Shown here: piece by piece, positions 1-8,465 of the stretch
How the letters are laid out: every line of letters begins with the position of its first letter
How positions within the stretch are numbered: position 1 is the first letter of the stretch
Origin: Streptomyces umbrinus
GTDB taxonomy: Bacteria; Actinomycetota; Actinomycetes; Streptomycetales; Streptomycetaceae
Assembly (NCBI RefSeq): GCF_030817415.1
Contig: NZ_JAUSZI010000002.1
Location: forward strand, 10,949,501 to 11,013,500
Length of the DNA: 64,000 nucleotides
Direction of reading: 5' to 3'
Program-made: the position numbers and the translations under genes
Notes under the pieces: model-generated
What the model was told of the DNA's origin: nothing
What the model saw: only the letters and a program-made list of their open reading frames with translations
Databases searched by the model: none

Positions 1-557
1 ACCGGCTCAAGAAGGATCCTGCCCAGGCCGAGCATGCGCTCGGCGCAATCAAGTCGAGCAGTCGGGAGACCCTGCGCGAGCTCCGGGCCACCCTTGGAGT
101 CCTTCGCCAGGTCGACGAGGAGGTGCCCACGGCACCGGCGCCGGGGCTGGCCCGGGCGGATGAGCTGGTGGACTCGGCGAAGCTGGCGGGGCTCCCGGTG
201 CGCATCGAGCGGACCGGGGGTGAACGCGCGCTGCCCGCCCCGGTCGACCTGGCCGCGTACCGGATCGTGCAGGAGTCCCTGACCAACGCCGCCAGGCACA
301 GCGGCGCCGGACGGGTCACGGTCCGGATCGCCTACGGGGAAAGGGAGTTGACCCTCGTCGTCGAGGACGACGGCCTGGGCTCGGCGGTCCGCCCGGCCGG
401 GGCGGGTGGTGGCAGCGGGATCGTCGGCATGACAGAGCGGGCGCGAGCACTGGGTGGCGAGCTGGACGCGGGCCCGCGGCCGGAGGGCGGATTCGCCGTG
501 CGGGCCCGGCTGCCGTACGGGATCACAGGAGAGCCGATGAAGCGGAGTGAGCGATGA
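1..557 (+). CDS. Sensor histidine kinase, C-terminal part (cut by window edge)
   Basis: The reading frame is open from base 3 and ends at the TGA at 555-557. What remains is the end of the dimerisation helix region and the whole HATPase domain of a NarL/DesK-type sensor kinase: the N-box reads QESLTNAARHSG, followed by the G-boxes VVEDDGLGS and GSGIVGMTERARALGG. The phospho-accepting histidine and any membrane sensor lie upstream of the window. It phosphorylates the response regulator encoded next, with which it overlaps by 4 bp (ATGA), so the two are translationally coupled. The signal sensed cannot be told from this part. Confidence 0.9.
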   Translation, partial: RLKKDPAQAEHALGAIKSSSRETLRELRATLGVLRQVDEEVPTAPAPGLARADELVDSAKLAGLPVRIERTGGERALPAPVDLAAYRIVQESLTNAARHSGAGRVTVRIAYGERELTLVVEDDGLGSAVRPAGAGGGSGIVGMTERARALGGELDAGPRPEGGFAVRARLPYGITGEPMKRSER

Positions 558-1224
558 TCAGGGTCCTGCTGGCGGATGACCAGCGGCTTGTGCGGGCCGG
601 GTTCCGGTCGATCCTGGAGGACGAGGACGACATCGAGGTGGTGGGGGAGGCAGGGGACGGGGAAGCCGCGGTCTCGGCCTGCCGCGAACTCAGGCCGGAC
701 GTGGTCCTGATGGACATCCGGATGCCGGGGACGGACGGTCTGGAAGCCTCCCGGGTGATCGCCGGGGATGACCGACTGGCATCGGTGAAGGTGGTCATCC
801 TGACGACCTTCGATCTGGACGACTACGTGTACGGGGCGCTGCGCGCCGGGGCGACGGGCTTTCTGGTGAAGGACACGGAGCCGGAGGAACTGCTGCAGGC
901 GGTGCGGGTCGCCGCCCGGGGCGATGCCCTGATCAGCCCGTCGGTCACACGGCGGCTCATCGCCGAGTTCGCGGCTCGCGGGTGAAAGGCCCTCGGCCGG
1001 ACCCTCGGCTCGATGCCCTCACCGGCCGGGAGCGTGAGGTCATGCAGCTGGTGGCCGGGGGGCTCACGAACGACGAGATCGCGGCGCGGCTGGTGCTGTC
1101 ACCGTCGACGGCGAAGACGCATGTCAGCCGGATCATGTCGAAGCTGGGGGCACGGGACAGGTCGCAGGTGGTGGTACTGGCCTACGAGTCCGGAATGGTC
1201 AGCCCGGGCTGGCTGGCGCAATAG
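554..1224 (+). pseudogene. LuxR/NarL-family response regulator, split by a frameshift
   Basis: Two adjacent frames together make one ordinary NarL-type regulator. The first (554-985, 143 aa) is a full receiver: acidic pair D8-D9, phospho-acceptor D54 in VLMDIRMPG, T84 and K106. The second (GTG 982 to TAG 1224, 80 aa) is a complete LuxR HTH (LTGREREVMQLVAGGLTNDE). They overlap as GTGA at 982-985 and differ by one base of frame, as if one base were missing near GCGCGGG at 976-982. Normal family length is about 220 aa, which the sum matches. It is either a sequencing error, a broken gene, or two coupled polypeptides; no Shine-Dalgarno is visible before 982, which argues against the last. Partner of the kinase just upstream. 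Confidence 0.75.
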
Positions 1225-1376
1225 GCAGGGCGGGCGGCTTCACCGGCGGGCCATGGGCCGCCGGCCCCGGCAACCCCTGGGGTACGAGACGGCGGCAGCG
1301 TACATCCGCTGGGGTACGCCCGGTGTCGGCTGGAGACTGACGACCCCGCCCCTGCCTCGCGTGCACGCTCAAGGGC

Positions 1377-1592
1377 ATGAACGCACCCCGCTTTCACCGA
1401 CGGGCCACGACCGCACTCGTCGGCGCGCTTGTCGGAGCTGCCGCCGGAATTCTGCTGGTCACAGCCGCCGGGGCCCTGGCCGTGAAGGTCGGCGGCGTGC
1501 CTGCCGCCCTGGGGATCGGCGTGCCCACGCTCAGCGGCGCCGTGGTGGGCGCGTTTCTCACGCCAGGCAACTCCCGCTCGAATCCGAGGTAG
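1377..1592 (+). CDS. Small putative membrane protein
   Basis: A 71-aa frame that ends 6 bp before the MMPL transporter gene. It has a basic N-terminus ([19 protein letters not shown]) and two hydrophobic stretches, about residues 13-35 and 40-63, suggesting two membrane helices. There is no recognisable family. The close spacing to the next gene and AAGGGC shortly before the ATG support a real gene, perhaps co-transcribed with the exporter. Ala/Gly-rich short frames also arise by chance in such DNA, so confidence is moderate. Confidence 0.5.
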   Translation: MNAPRFHRRATTALVGALVGAAAGILLVTAAGALAVKVGGVPAALGIGVPTLSGAVVGAFLTPGNSRSNPR

Positions 1593-1598
1593 TCATCC

Positions 1599-3779
1599 AT
1601 GTCTCCCACCCGCGGCACAGCCGCGTCCATCGCCCCGCCCCCACCCACACCGCATCGGCCGCGCGGCGGCCGGTTCGGCGCCCTGGCCGACTGGGCGCAG
1701 CGTCACCGCTGGGCCGCCCTGCTGCTCTGGGTGGCCGTCCTGGCCGCCGTCACGCTGGGTTCGGGGGCCGCAGGTTCCGCGTACAAGAACGACTTCTCCC
1801 TGCCGGGCACCGACTCCCAGGCTGCCACCGACCTGTTCAAGGAACACGGTTCCGCCCAGGCCGGCGACAGCGTCGAGATCGTACTGAAGGACAGCCAGGG
1901 CATCGATGGCCGCAAGGCCGCCGTCGAAAGGATGCTGGCGGAGGTGAAGGGGCTGGCCGGCGTCGCCGACGTACGCAGCCCGTACACCGAAGCCTCCGCC
2001 GTGTCCAAGGACGGCACGATCGGCTACGCCACCGTGACACTCGACGGCAAGGCGGAGGCAGTGCCCAAGGAGGACGTCACCGCGATCATCGACACCGCCA
2101 AGGGCGTCGAGGCGGACGGGCTCCAGGTCGAGCTCGGTGGTGATGCGGTGCGCGGAGCCGAGGACAAGGGAAGCCCGACCGCGGAACTCGCCGGCATCCT
2201 GGCCGCCGTGATCATCCTCGGGCTGCTCTTCGGCTCTGTCGTGGCGGCCGCCGTACCGCTGATCACCGCCCTTTTCGCGGTCGGCGCCGCCGTCGGCCTG
2301 ATCGTTCTCGCCTCGCACGTCTTCACCATCGCCGACTTCACACCGCCCATCACGATGCTCGTCGGACTCGGCGTCGGTGTCGACTACGCCCTGCTGATCT
2401 TCTACCGCTTCCGGCACGAACTCACCGACGGCGTCGAACCGGCCGAAGCCGGCCGTAAGGCCCTGGACGCCGCCGGTCGTACGGTCTTCTTCGCCGGCTG
2501 CACCGTGATCATCGCCTTGCTCGGCCTGGTCGCACTCGGCCTCGGCTCGCTGCAGGGAGTGGCCCTCGCTCTGGCACTGACAGTGCTGACCACCATGGCG
2601 GCCTCGCTGGTTCTGCTGCCCGCACTCCTGGCGCTCTTCGGCCGGCGCATCCAGCGTCACGTGCTGAAGCACGCGGCCAGGTCCACGGCCAAGGGCAAAG
2701 TCGAAGGCCGCCGTTGGCGGGCCCTCGCCGCAGCCGTGCAGCGCCGTCCTCTCCCTGCACTGCTCGTCGCCGTCCTCGCCCTGCTGGCCCTGTCCGCACC
2801 GGCACTGAGCATGCGCCTCGGCTTCGCCGACGCGGGCAACGACCCGAGGACCACGACCTCCAGGCAGGCGTACGACCTGCTCGCCGAGGGCTTCGGCCCG
2901 GGCTTCAACGGTCCGCTGATCGTCCTGGTGCAGGGCGACGAGGCCGCAGGCCAGGGCGTCCGGTCCGAGCTGGCCAAGGCCGAGGGCGTGGCCACGGCCA
3001 GCCCTGCGATGCCCTCCGAGGACGGCGCCCTGTCCACGGTGTTCATCTACCCGAAGTCGGCGCCGCAGGACGAAGGAACCACCGATCTTGTGCATCACCT
3101 GCGCGATGACGTGGCCCCGCGGCTGGAGCGCGACACCGGCGCCGAGATCCTGGTCGGCGGTTCCGTCGCCGCCTCCCAGGACTTCGCGGACACGGTCGCT
3201 CAGCGGCTGCCGCTGTTCGTCGCCGTCGTCGTCGGCATGTCGTCGCTGCTGCTGATGCTGGTCTTCCGGTCGGTGTGGATCCCCGTCAAGGCAGCACTGC
3301 TGAATCTCCTCTCGATCTCCGCCGCGCTCGGCGCCATGACCCTGGTGTTCCAGTACGGCTGGTTCGGGGTGCAGCAGGGGCCGATCGAAGCCTTTCTCCC
3401 CGTGCTGATCTTCGCCATCGTGTTCGGACTGTCCATGGACTACGAGGTGTTCCTGGTCTCGCGGATCCACGAGGAGTGGGAGCGCACGAAGGACCACTCC
3501 CTCGCGGTGCGGGAAGGACTGGCCACCACCGGCAAGGTGATCACGGCTGCCGGAGCCATCATGATCGTGGTGTTCGGCGCCTTCATGCTGAGCCCCGACC
3601 GGATGCTCCAGCAGTTCGGGCTGGGCCTCGCCGTGGCGATCCTGGTGGACGTGTTGGTCATTCGCTGCCTGATCGTCCCCGCCGTCCTGCAACTGCTCGG
3701 CAAGCGGGCCTGGTGGCTGCCCGCCCCGCTCGCCCGGCGACTGCCCAAGGTGGCGCTCGAAAGCCCCAGGGAAAGCTGA
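1599..3779 (+). CDS. MMPL-family (RND-type) membrane transporter
   Basis: The 726-aa product has the two-fold MMPL layout: a first helix at about 36-55, a large extracytoplasmic loop, a helix bundle at about 185-370 containing GVGVDYALLIFYRFRHEL (near 255-275), a second loop, and a second bundle at about 535-710 containing FGLSMDYEVFLVSRIHEEW (near 607-627). The paired GxxxDY/MDYE motifs lie in the proton-relay helices of this family. Such proteins export lipids or hydrophobic compounds across the cytoplasmic membrane; the substrate here is unknown. Length is normal for the short actinobacterial MMPL class. It ends at a strong bidirectional hairpin. Confidence 0.93.
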   Translation: MSPTRGTAASIAPPPPTPHRPRGGRFGALADWAQRHRWAALLLWVAVLAAVTLGSGAAGSAYKNDFSLPGTDSQAATDLFKEHGSAQAGDSVEIVLKDSQGIDGRKAAVERMLAEVKGLAGVADVRSPYTEASAVSKDGTIGYATVTLDGKAEAVPKEDVTAIIDTAKGVEADGLQVELGGDAVRGAEDKGSPTAELAGILAAVIILGLLFGSVVAAAVPLITALFAVGAAVGLIVLASHVFTIADFTPPITMLVGLGVGVDYALLIFYRFRHELTDGVEPAEAGRKALDAAGRTVFFAGCTVIIALLGLVALGLGSLQGVALALALTVLTTMAASLVLLPALLALFGRRIQRHVLKHAARSTAKGKVEGRRWRALAAAVQRRPLPALLVAVLALLALSAPALSMRLGFADAGNDPRTTTSRQAYDLLAEGFGPGFNGPLIVLVQGDEAAGQGVRSELAKAEGVATASPAMPSEDGALSTVFIYPKSAPQDEGTTDLVHHLRDDVAPRLERDTGAEILVGGSVAASQDFADTVAQRLPLFVAVVVGMSSLLLMLVFRSVWIPVKAALLNLLSISAALGAMTLVFQYGWFGVQQGPIEAFLPVLIFAIVFGLSMDYEVFLVSRIHEEWERTKDHSLAVREGLATTGKVITAAGAIMIVVFGAFMLSPDRMLQQFGLGLAVAILVDVLVIRCLIVPAVLQLLGKRAWWLPAPLARRLPKVALESPRES

Positions 3780-3822
3780 CGACCGACCCTGGAAAGCCGA
3801 GTGCTCTGCGGGCGCCCGCGAT

Positions 3823-3857
3823 GTGCACGGGACCCTGCCCGGCAGGGTCCCGTGCAC
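3823..3857. terminator. Bidirectional hairpin terminator
   Basis: A perfect 17-bp inverted repeat: left arm GTGCACGGGACCCTGCC (3823-3839), one central base, right arm its exact complement (3841-3857). It sits between the convergent ends of the MMPL gene and the AbfB hydrolase gene, so it can stop transcription from both sides. There is no T-tract, as is common in Streptomyces. Confidence 0.8.
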
Positions 3858-3866
3858 ACGTCGGAT

Positions 3867-5294
3867 TCAGAAGGGCGTCACCGCCACGAACGAACTGTCC
3901 TGGCGGAACAGGTCCGTGCCGTTCGACGGGTCGACGCGGAGTTGGTAGTTGTAGTGGCGCAGGTAGTAGCCGGGGTAGTTGTACGACTCCAGGCGTACGG
4001 AGGTGCCGGTGCGGGCGATGAAGGTGGCGTCCCTGGCGAACGTCGACGAGCCGTCGTTCGCGTCGAAGCGGCCCCGGAAGTCCCAGTGCCGCAGGTAGTT
4101 GCCGGCCGCGTTGCGGAACGAGTAGCCGTTCGCGTCGGCGAGGCCCGCCACGATCGTGAAGGTGGACGCCTGTTTCTCCGCGGTCGTGCTGGAACTGGTC
4201 AGCACGGGGAGGTTGAGCAGGGCGGACTGCTCCTGCCAGTAGCGGGTGGTGAAGTTGCCCGACTGGAGGTAGCGGGTCACGCCCGTCGGCAGGGTCACGC
4301 CGCCGGACACCGTCTCCTTCAGCACTGTGAAGTGGCGTGCCGTCCCCGAGATGGACGGCAGTGCCTTCGGCGCGCTCCAGGTGGCGAAGGTGTCGTAGCT
4401 GTCGCTGTAGTAGTAGCTGCCGTCGCCGTATCCGTCGAAGAAGATCCGCCATGCTCCGTTGTCGAGCTGTATCAGCGCGGAGCCCTCCCGAGTGCCGCCC
4501 CAGCCCGCCCAGTTCCCCGTCCTGCTGATCGTGTACGGGCCGGCGAGCGCGGTGCTGGTGGCGTACTCGATGTACTTGGACGTCTCGTTCTTCGTGAAGG
4601 CGTGGTACGTCGAGCCGATCTTCACGATGAACGTGTCGATGTGGTTGGCGCCGATGCCGGACAGCGCCACCGGTGAAGTCCAGGCGGTGAGCGCGGAGTT
4701 GGTGGCCTTGAGCAGATACGGGGTGAAGATCCACTCGTTGCTGGTCACCGAGCAGGACACGATGATGTTCACGCTGCCGTCGCTGTCGACGAACCACTCC
4801 GGTGCCCAGGCGCGCGACAGGTTCGCGATCGGCACGGTGTAGTCGTACAGGAAGGTCCAGTTGCTGCGGTCCGAGCTGCGGGCGAAGCCGATGGTGGTGC
4901 TGGTGTCCTGCCAGGTGTGCGTGGTGTAGGTGATGTAGTAGTAGCCGTCGGTGTGCTTGAAGACGCTGGCGTCGCGGATGCGGCCCGCGGGCGGCGTGTA
5001 CGCGGACGCCTTGAGGAGCCGGAAGTCCGTCGCGTCGTCCGACTGGTAGACGTTCACCGTGCCGTCGTTGCTGTTGAGGAACGGCACGATGGTGTAGCGG
5101 GTGGCCGATCCGCGGGGCGGCGCCGCTGCGGAGGCCGTGCCGAGCAGGCCGGGTAGTCCGCCCACGACGAGCGCCGAGACCGGCAGCGCGGCCATCGCCC
5201 GCAACAGGCTCCGGCGGGAGGGCGCGAAGGGGCCCGAAGCGCCGGTCGCGTCGGCGGAGGTGACGGGTCTGTAGGGGTTTTCTGGCGTGATCAT
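3867..5294 (-). CDS. Secreted GH43-like glycosidase with C-terminal AbfB (CBM42) domain
   Basis: 475 aa. The Tat-type leader contains SRRSLLRAMAALP near residue 26 and ends around TASAAAPP. The middle (about 65-320) is a five-bladed-propeller glycosidase of the GH43 clan: GRIRDASVFKHTDGYYYITYT carries the candidate catalytic Asp, and AWAPEWFVDSDG is the usual second blade motif. The last 145 residues form an arabinose-binding AbfB trefoil (YLQSGNFTTRYW, YLRHWDFRGRFD and YLRHYNYQLRVD repeats). It probably removes arabinose side chains from plant hemicellulose or arabinan. It lies in the same orientation just downstream of a pectate-lyase-like gene, so the pair look like a plant cell-wall-degrading unit. 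The exact GH family is inferred from motifs only. Confidence 0.85.
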   Translation of the reverse strand: MITPENPYRPVTSADATGASGPFAPSRRSLLRAMAALPVSALVVGGLPGLLGTASAAAPPRGSATRYTIVPFLNSNDGTVNVYQSDDATDFRLLKASAYTPPAGRIRDASVFKHTDGYYYITYTTHTWQDTSTTIGFARSSDRSNWTFLYDYTVPIANLSRAWAPEWFVDSDGSVNIIVSCSVTSNEWIFTPYLLKATNSALTAWTSPVALSGIGANHIDTFIVKIGSTYHAFTKNETSKYIEYATSTALAGPYTISRTGNWAGWGGTREGSALIQLDNGAWRIFFDGYGDGSYYYSDSYDTFATWSAPKALPSISGTARHFTVLKETVSGGVTLPTGVTRYLQSGNFTTRYWQEQSALLNLPVLTSSSTTAEKQASTFTIVAGLADANGYSFRNAAGNYLRHWDFRGRFDANDGSSTFARDATFIARTGTSVRLESYNYPGYYLRHYNYQLRVDPSNGTDLFRQDSSFVAVTPF

Positions 5295-5387
5295 GTGCGG
5301 CTCTCCTCGCTGGGACTGCTCTGGTGCTGCTGGTTGTGCCAGTCCCGTGGGCCCCGGGGTCGTCCGTCCCGGGGCCCACGGGGTGGT

Positions 5388-6587
5388 TCAGAAGCGGGCT
5401 CCGACGGCCGCGCCGTTCTTCGGGACGAGCAGGTCCCGGGCAGGCGGCAGGGAGCCGTCGGTCGAACGCGGTCCTGTGATGGCGCCCGTGTTCGTGCTCA
5501 CGACCGACGAGTCGTTCCAAGTCCCGCCCAGATCCCATGAGTTGCCCGTGGACGTGGTGCCGGAGCCGAGTGCCGCGGGCCGCGCGTCCGCGACGGACAG
5601 GTTGGCCGTGAGGACCGCCTTTCCGCCCGAGCCGTCGGCGTCGAAGCCCGTGCCCGTGTTGCGGAACGTGGTGGTGCGGCTGAGGGCGAGCGCGCCCGGA
5701 TTGCCGTTGTCGGTGACTCCGTGCGCCGCGTTCCGGTACGCGAGCGAGTTGCGCAGGGTGTGGGCCACCGCCGGTGCCGGGCTCCCGCCGCCCAGCTTGA
5801 AGCCGTTGCCGTCGCCCGCGAAGTCCGGGAAGCTCCACCGGTTGAAGCCGTTGCCGTACGCGATCGTGTTCTCGACGACGATCGGCGAGGCGAACTTCCA
5901 GGCGTCGTAACCGTCGTCGACGTTGTTCCACAGCCGCGCGCCCCGCACGACGTTTCCGCTCCCGCTGCCCTCCTTGATGGCCAGCCCGTCCGCGCTCTCG
6001 CCGTTCTTGCGCGGGTCGCGGTTGCCGTAACTGTCCAGGTTCAGGATCTGGTTGCCCGCGGAGGCGCCCTGGAGCTGGAAGCCGGATTCGTAGTTGTCGT
6101 GGGTGGAGAGGCGGGAGAACACGTTGTTGTTGCAGCCGTCGCAGTAGAAGCCGTACGGCCCGTTGACGATCTCCAGACCGGAGACCCTCCAGTAGGAGGC
6201 CTCCTGGTGGACGGCCCCGCGCTCGGCACGAGGGATGCTGCCGCCGACCGGTGTGTGGCTGGCCGGGAGCTGTTCGCCGTCGATGACGACGCGCTCGCCC
6301 TGGTAGGAGCCGAGGGAGATCGGTTGCGTCGCCGTGCCCGAGGTGGTGATCGTGATGTTGTCGGTCAGGGCGTAAGTACCGCCCCGTACAAGGATGGTGT
6401 CGCCCGCCTTCGCCCTGTCGACGGCTTTCTGGACGGTCCGCAGCGGTTGGTCGAGAGTTCCGGCGGCCGAGTCGTTCCCGTTGACGGCCACGACGACGGT
6501 CGACGCCGCGGCTGCCGGGGTCGGTAGCACCATCGTCGCCAACACGGCACTCAACACTGTCCCGGTGAGCCTGCCCGCGATGCGCAC
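5388..6587 (-). CDS. Secreted pectate-lyase-like right-handed beta-helix protein
   Basis: 399 aa. The GTG start at 6587 is chosen because GGAGG stands 5 nt before it and a Sec leader (RIAGRLTGTVLSAVLATMV ... AAAA) begins there; the frame is open further upstream without a ribosome site. After the leader comes VVAVNGNDSAAGTLDQPLRTVQKAVDRAK, the standard opening of PL9-type pectate lyases and related beta-helix proteins. The body holds repeated N-rich coils (NNNVFSRLSTHDNYESGFQ, NNVDDGYDAWKF, DGNGFKLGG), the latter resembling the Asp-rich calcium and catalytic region of PL9. It acts outside the cell on pectin. The GH43-like gene follows 93 bp downstream. Confidence 0.85.
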   Translation of the reverse strand: MRIAGRLTGTVLSAVLATMVLPTPAAAASTVVVAVNGNDSAAGTLDQPLRTVQKAVDRAKAGDTILVRGGTYALTDNITITTSGTATQPISLGSYQGERVVIDGEQLPASHTPVGGSIPRAERGAVHQEASYWRVSGLEIVNGPYGFYCDGCNNNVFSRLSTHDNYESGFQLQGASAGNQILNLDSYGNRDPRKNGESADGLAIKEGSGSGNVVRGARLWNNVDDGYDAWKFASPIVVENTIAYGNGFNRWSFPDFAGDGNGFKLGGGSPAPAVAHTLRNSLAYRNAAHGVTDNGNPGALALSRTTTFRNTGTGFDADGSGGKAVLTANLSVADARPAALGSGTTSTGNSWDLGGTWNDSSVVSTNTGAITGPRSTDGSLPPARDLLVPKNGAAVGARF

Positions 6588-6687
6588 GAGGCCTCCTTGT
6601 CTGCCGATCCGAAGGTTGTCGCGGGTGAGTGGTCGCACACACCGGGTTGGTTGCCGGGGTGTGCGCACCCGCCACGACGGATCGATA

Positions 6688-6706
6688 TACCGAACGCAGT
6701 TCGGTA
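6688..6706. promoter_or_regulatory. 19-bp palindrome, operator-like
   Basis: TACCGAAC-GCA-GTTCGGTA: 8-bp perfect arms with a 3-bp spacer. It lies in the divergent region between the pectate-lyase-like gene and the Cys-rich copper-storage-type gene. Size and shape suit a TetR-like dimer, but no TetR gene lies in the window near it. Confidence 0.6.
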
Positions 6707-6732
6707 AACCGGTCAGAACGTAGAGTGCGGCC

Positions 6733-7203
6733 GTGACCACGTCAATAACTTCGACACGCTCAGCCACTTCTGGCTCCGCGGTCCGGTGCGCAGGCGGGTT
6801 TGGCCTGGCGATGCCCGGCTACCCGAACGGCGTGTCACTAACAGAGCAACAGGAACTCGTTCGTTTCCTCGAGGACCGGTTCGCCTGTGCGCAGGCCTGT
6901 ACCGAGTGCGCACGGATCTGCGCCCTGCGCGCGAGCCTCGCCGAACTCGACGGCCCCGACGACCAGCAGGAGTTGAGGCGCAAGGGCATCCTCTGCGCGG
7001 AGGTCTGCGACGCGACCTGCCGCGCCCTGGCTGAGCAGACCACGCAGGCCGAGGCCGGGATGCGCGCCCAGGTGGAGTGGTGTCGTGCCGTCTGCCTGGA
7101 GACCGCCGATGTCTTCGACCGGAGCCGCGGTGCCGAGAAGGGCGCCGAGGCCTGCCGCGACTGCGCACGCGCCTGCACGGAGTTCCTCGCCCTGCTGAGG
7201 TGA
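6733..7203 (+). CDS. Cys-rich four-helix-bundle copper-binding (Csp-type) protein
   Basis: 156 aa from the GTG at 6733; an ATG at 6811 (residue 27) is an equally possible start, as neither has a clear ribosome site and the conserved part begins at VSLTEQQELVRFLEDRF. The product has Cys pairs along four helices: CAQACTECARICALRA, CAEVCDATCRAL, WCRAVCLETAD, ACRDCARACTEF. This is the pattern of cytosolic copper-storage proteins (Csp3/DUF326), which line a helical bundle with cysteines and bind many Cu(I) ions. There is no signal peptide from the downstream start, so a cytosolic protein is likely. It stands alone, divergent from the pectate-lyase-like gene. Confidence 0.85.
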   Translation: MTTSITSTRSATSGSAVRCAGGFGLAMPGYPNGVSLTEQQELVRFLEDRFACAQACTECARICALRASLAELDGPDDQQELRRKGILCAEVCDATCRALAEQTTQAEAGMRAQVEWCRAVCLETADVFDRSRGAEKGAEACRDCARACTEFLALLR

Positions 7204-7276
7204 GGCTCCGTGGAACGCCACCCGCTCCGAGGTGCCGGGTCCCGGAGAGCTGTTCAGGCGGGCGCCCGTCGGGGCC

Positions 7277-7903
7277 TCACTCTCCGAGGGCTCTCCCGAC
7301 TCGTACATTCCAGCGCCCGGCCCGCCCGCTGAACTCCGTCACGACCAACGGCGGCACGTCGACACGCCAGAACGCCGAGTCCGGGGCCCCGAGCGTCCGC
7401 ACCACCCCGGCGCGTACGATCTCCGGCTCGACGACGGCGATGATCCGCACGGAGCCTGCTCCTGAACCCTCGGCTGAGCCAGATCTTGAAGCCCCGGAAC
7501 TCGGATCCGCCGCCGTCTCCAGCCACTTCGCGACGCGCTCGCACATCCCGGCCACCGACTCGCCGCCGTGCGGGGCGGACGACGGGTCCGTCAGCCAGCG
7601 CCCCACGGCCTCCGGCTCGTCGGCGCTCACCTCGGCGAGCGTGGCCCCGCGCCAGCGGCCCACGTCCAGGCCGGACAGCTCCGGCGGCTCGGTGACGGCG
7701 AGGGTGTCGAGCCCGAGGGCCGCCGCCGTCTCCCGGCAGCGAACGGTGGGCGAGACCAGGACCTGGTCGGCGGCCGGCAGCGAGCCCGCGGCGGCCTCGG
7801 CGAGCCGCAGCCCGGCCGGGTCCAGGGGGCATCCGTCGTCGAAACGTGCCTCCCGCAACGCCGCGCTCATCGCTGGTGAGATCAACATCACTCGGCTGGT
7901 CAT
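7277..7903 (-). CDS. Histidine-phosphatase-superfamily protein, catalytically degenerate
   Basis: 208 aa from the ATG at 7903, preceded by GAGGG at good spacing; a GTG 21 bp further out lacks one. The fold markers are present (VSPTVRCRETAAALGLDT; the LSGLDVGRWRGATLAEV strand-helix; HGGESVAGMCERVAKWL), as in phosphoglycerate-mutase/CobC-type phosphatases. But the first motif, normally RHG, reads LISPAMSAALREARF, and the second catalytic histidine is replaced in IIAVVEPEIVRAG. It probably does not dephosphorylate by the usual phospho-histidine route. It is divergent from the cobalamin riboswitch and cbtBA genes, so a role linked to cobalt or cobamide metabolism is likely by context only. Confidence 0.75.
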   Translation of the reverse strand: MTSRVMLISPAMSAALREARFDDGCPLDPAGLRLAEAAAGSLPAADQVLVSPTVRCRETAAALGLDTLAVTEPPELSGLDVGRWRGATLAEVSADEPEAVGRWLTDPSSAPHGGESVAGMCERVAKWLETAADPSSGASRSGSAEGSGAGSVRIIAVVEPEIVRAGVVRTLGAPDSAFWRVDVPPLVVTEFSGRAGRWNVRVGRALGE

Positions 7904-8039
7904 CGGCCCGCCCTCGCGTTCCACACGTGCTCAACACCCCTGTCCGTACCGGGAATTGGGGGCGTGACCAGGGCACCGGCGCGCCCCCGGCATTCCGTGC
8001 GCCCTTGGCCGCGCCTCTGCTTCGCGGTACCTTCTCGTC

Positions 8040-8160
8040 GATATTGACGACGGTACGACGGAAGCCGGTGAGAATCCGGCACGGTCGCGCCACTGTAAGC
8101 CCCGCACAACCGCCCCCCGCCAGGGGAGGCGGAGGTCGAGCAAGTCAGACCCGTGGCCGT
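8040..8160 (+). ncRNA. Cobalamin (B12) riboswitch
   Basis: The hallmark segments are present in order: GACGGTACGACGGAAGCCGG (8050-8069), then TGAGAATCCGGCACGGTCGC with GCCACTGT (8087-8096), and the B12-box end AAGTCAGACCCG (8142-8153). It precedes cbtB by about 55 nt. In this riboswitch class adenosylcobalamin binding lowers expression of the downstream cobalt-uptake genes. The stretch 8161-8211 before cbtB would carry the expression platform. Outer limits are approximate. Confidence 0.92.
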
Positions 8161-8211
8161 CGTCCTGTGCACCACCGAGATGGGACGCGAGTTCCCCCAG
8201 GAGGTCCTGCC

Positions 8212-8436
8212 ATGGCGCAGTCCGCCGTCGCTCAGCCGACCGTAACCACCCCCGACGTACCCGCAAAGCTGCCGATCGGCGCGATCGCCCCCTGGGCGGT
8301 CTTCCTCGGCATCCTGATGCTGGTGCTGCTCTACTTCGTCGGCGCCGAACAGGGCGCCACCTCCCTGGTCTCCGGCGAAGGCGTGCACGAGTGGGTGCAC
8401 GACGCCCGCCACCTGCTCGGCTTCCCCTGCCACTGA
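8212..8436 (+). CDS. cbtB: Cobalt transporter subunit CbtB
   Basis: 74 aa, from an ATG with AGGAGG 7 nt upstream. One membrane helix (IGAIAPWAVFLGILMLVLLYFVG) is followed by the family signature HEWVHDARHLLGFPCH at the C-terminus, a His-rich metal-binding tail. CbtB works with CbtA in predicted B12-regulated cobalt uptake. It is the first gene behind the cobalamin riboswitch and is followed after 29 bp by cbtA. Confidence 0.93.
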   Translation: MAQSAVAQPTVTTPDVPAKLPIGAIAPWAVFLGILMLVLLYFVGAEQGATSLVSGEGVHEWVHDARHLLGFPCH

Positions 8437-8465
8437 CGGCGACAAAGAACCGACAGGACAACCCA

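Noticed and set aside
1593..3857. A 754-codon open frame on the minus strand across the MMPL gene
   Set aside because: It is the mirror of a high-GC coding gene; the protein is low-complexity and has no family features, while the plus-strand MMPL product is clear.
3658..6675. A 1005-codon open frame on the minus strand overlapping the hydrolase and lyase genes
   Set aside because: Another frame of the same strand gives the well-formed AbfB and beta-helix proteins; this frame is Arg/Gly-rich without motifs.
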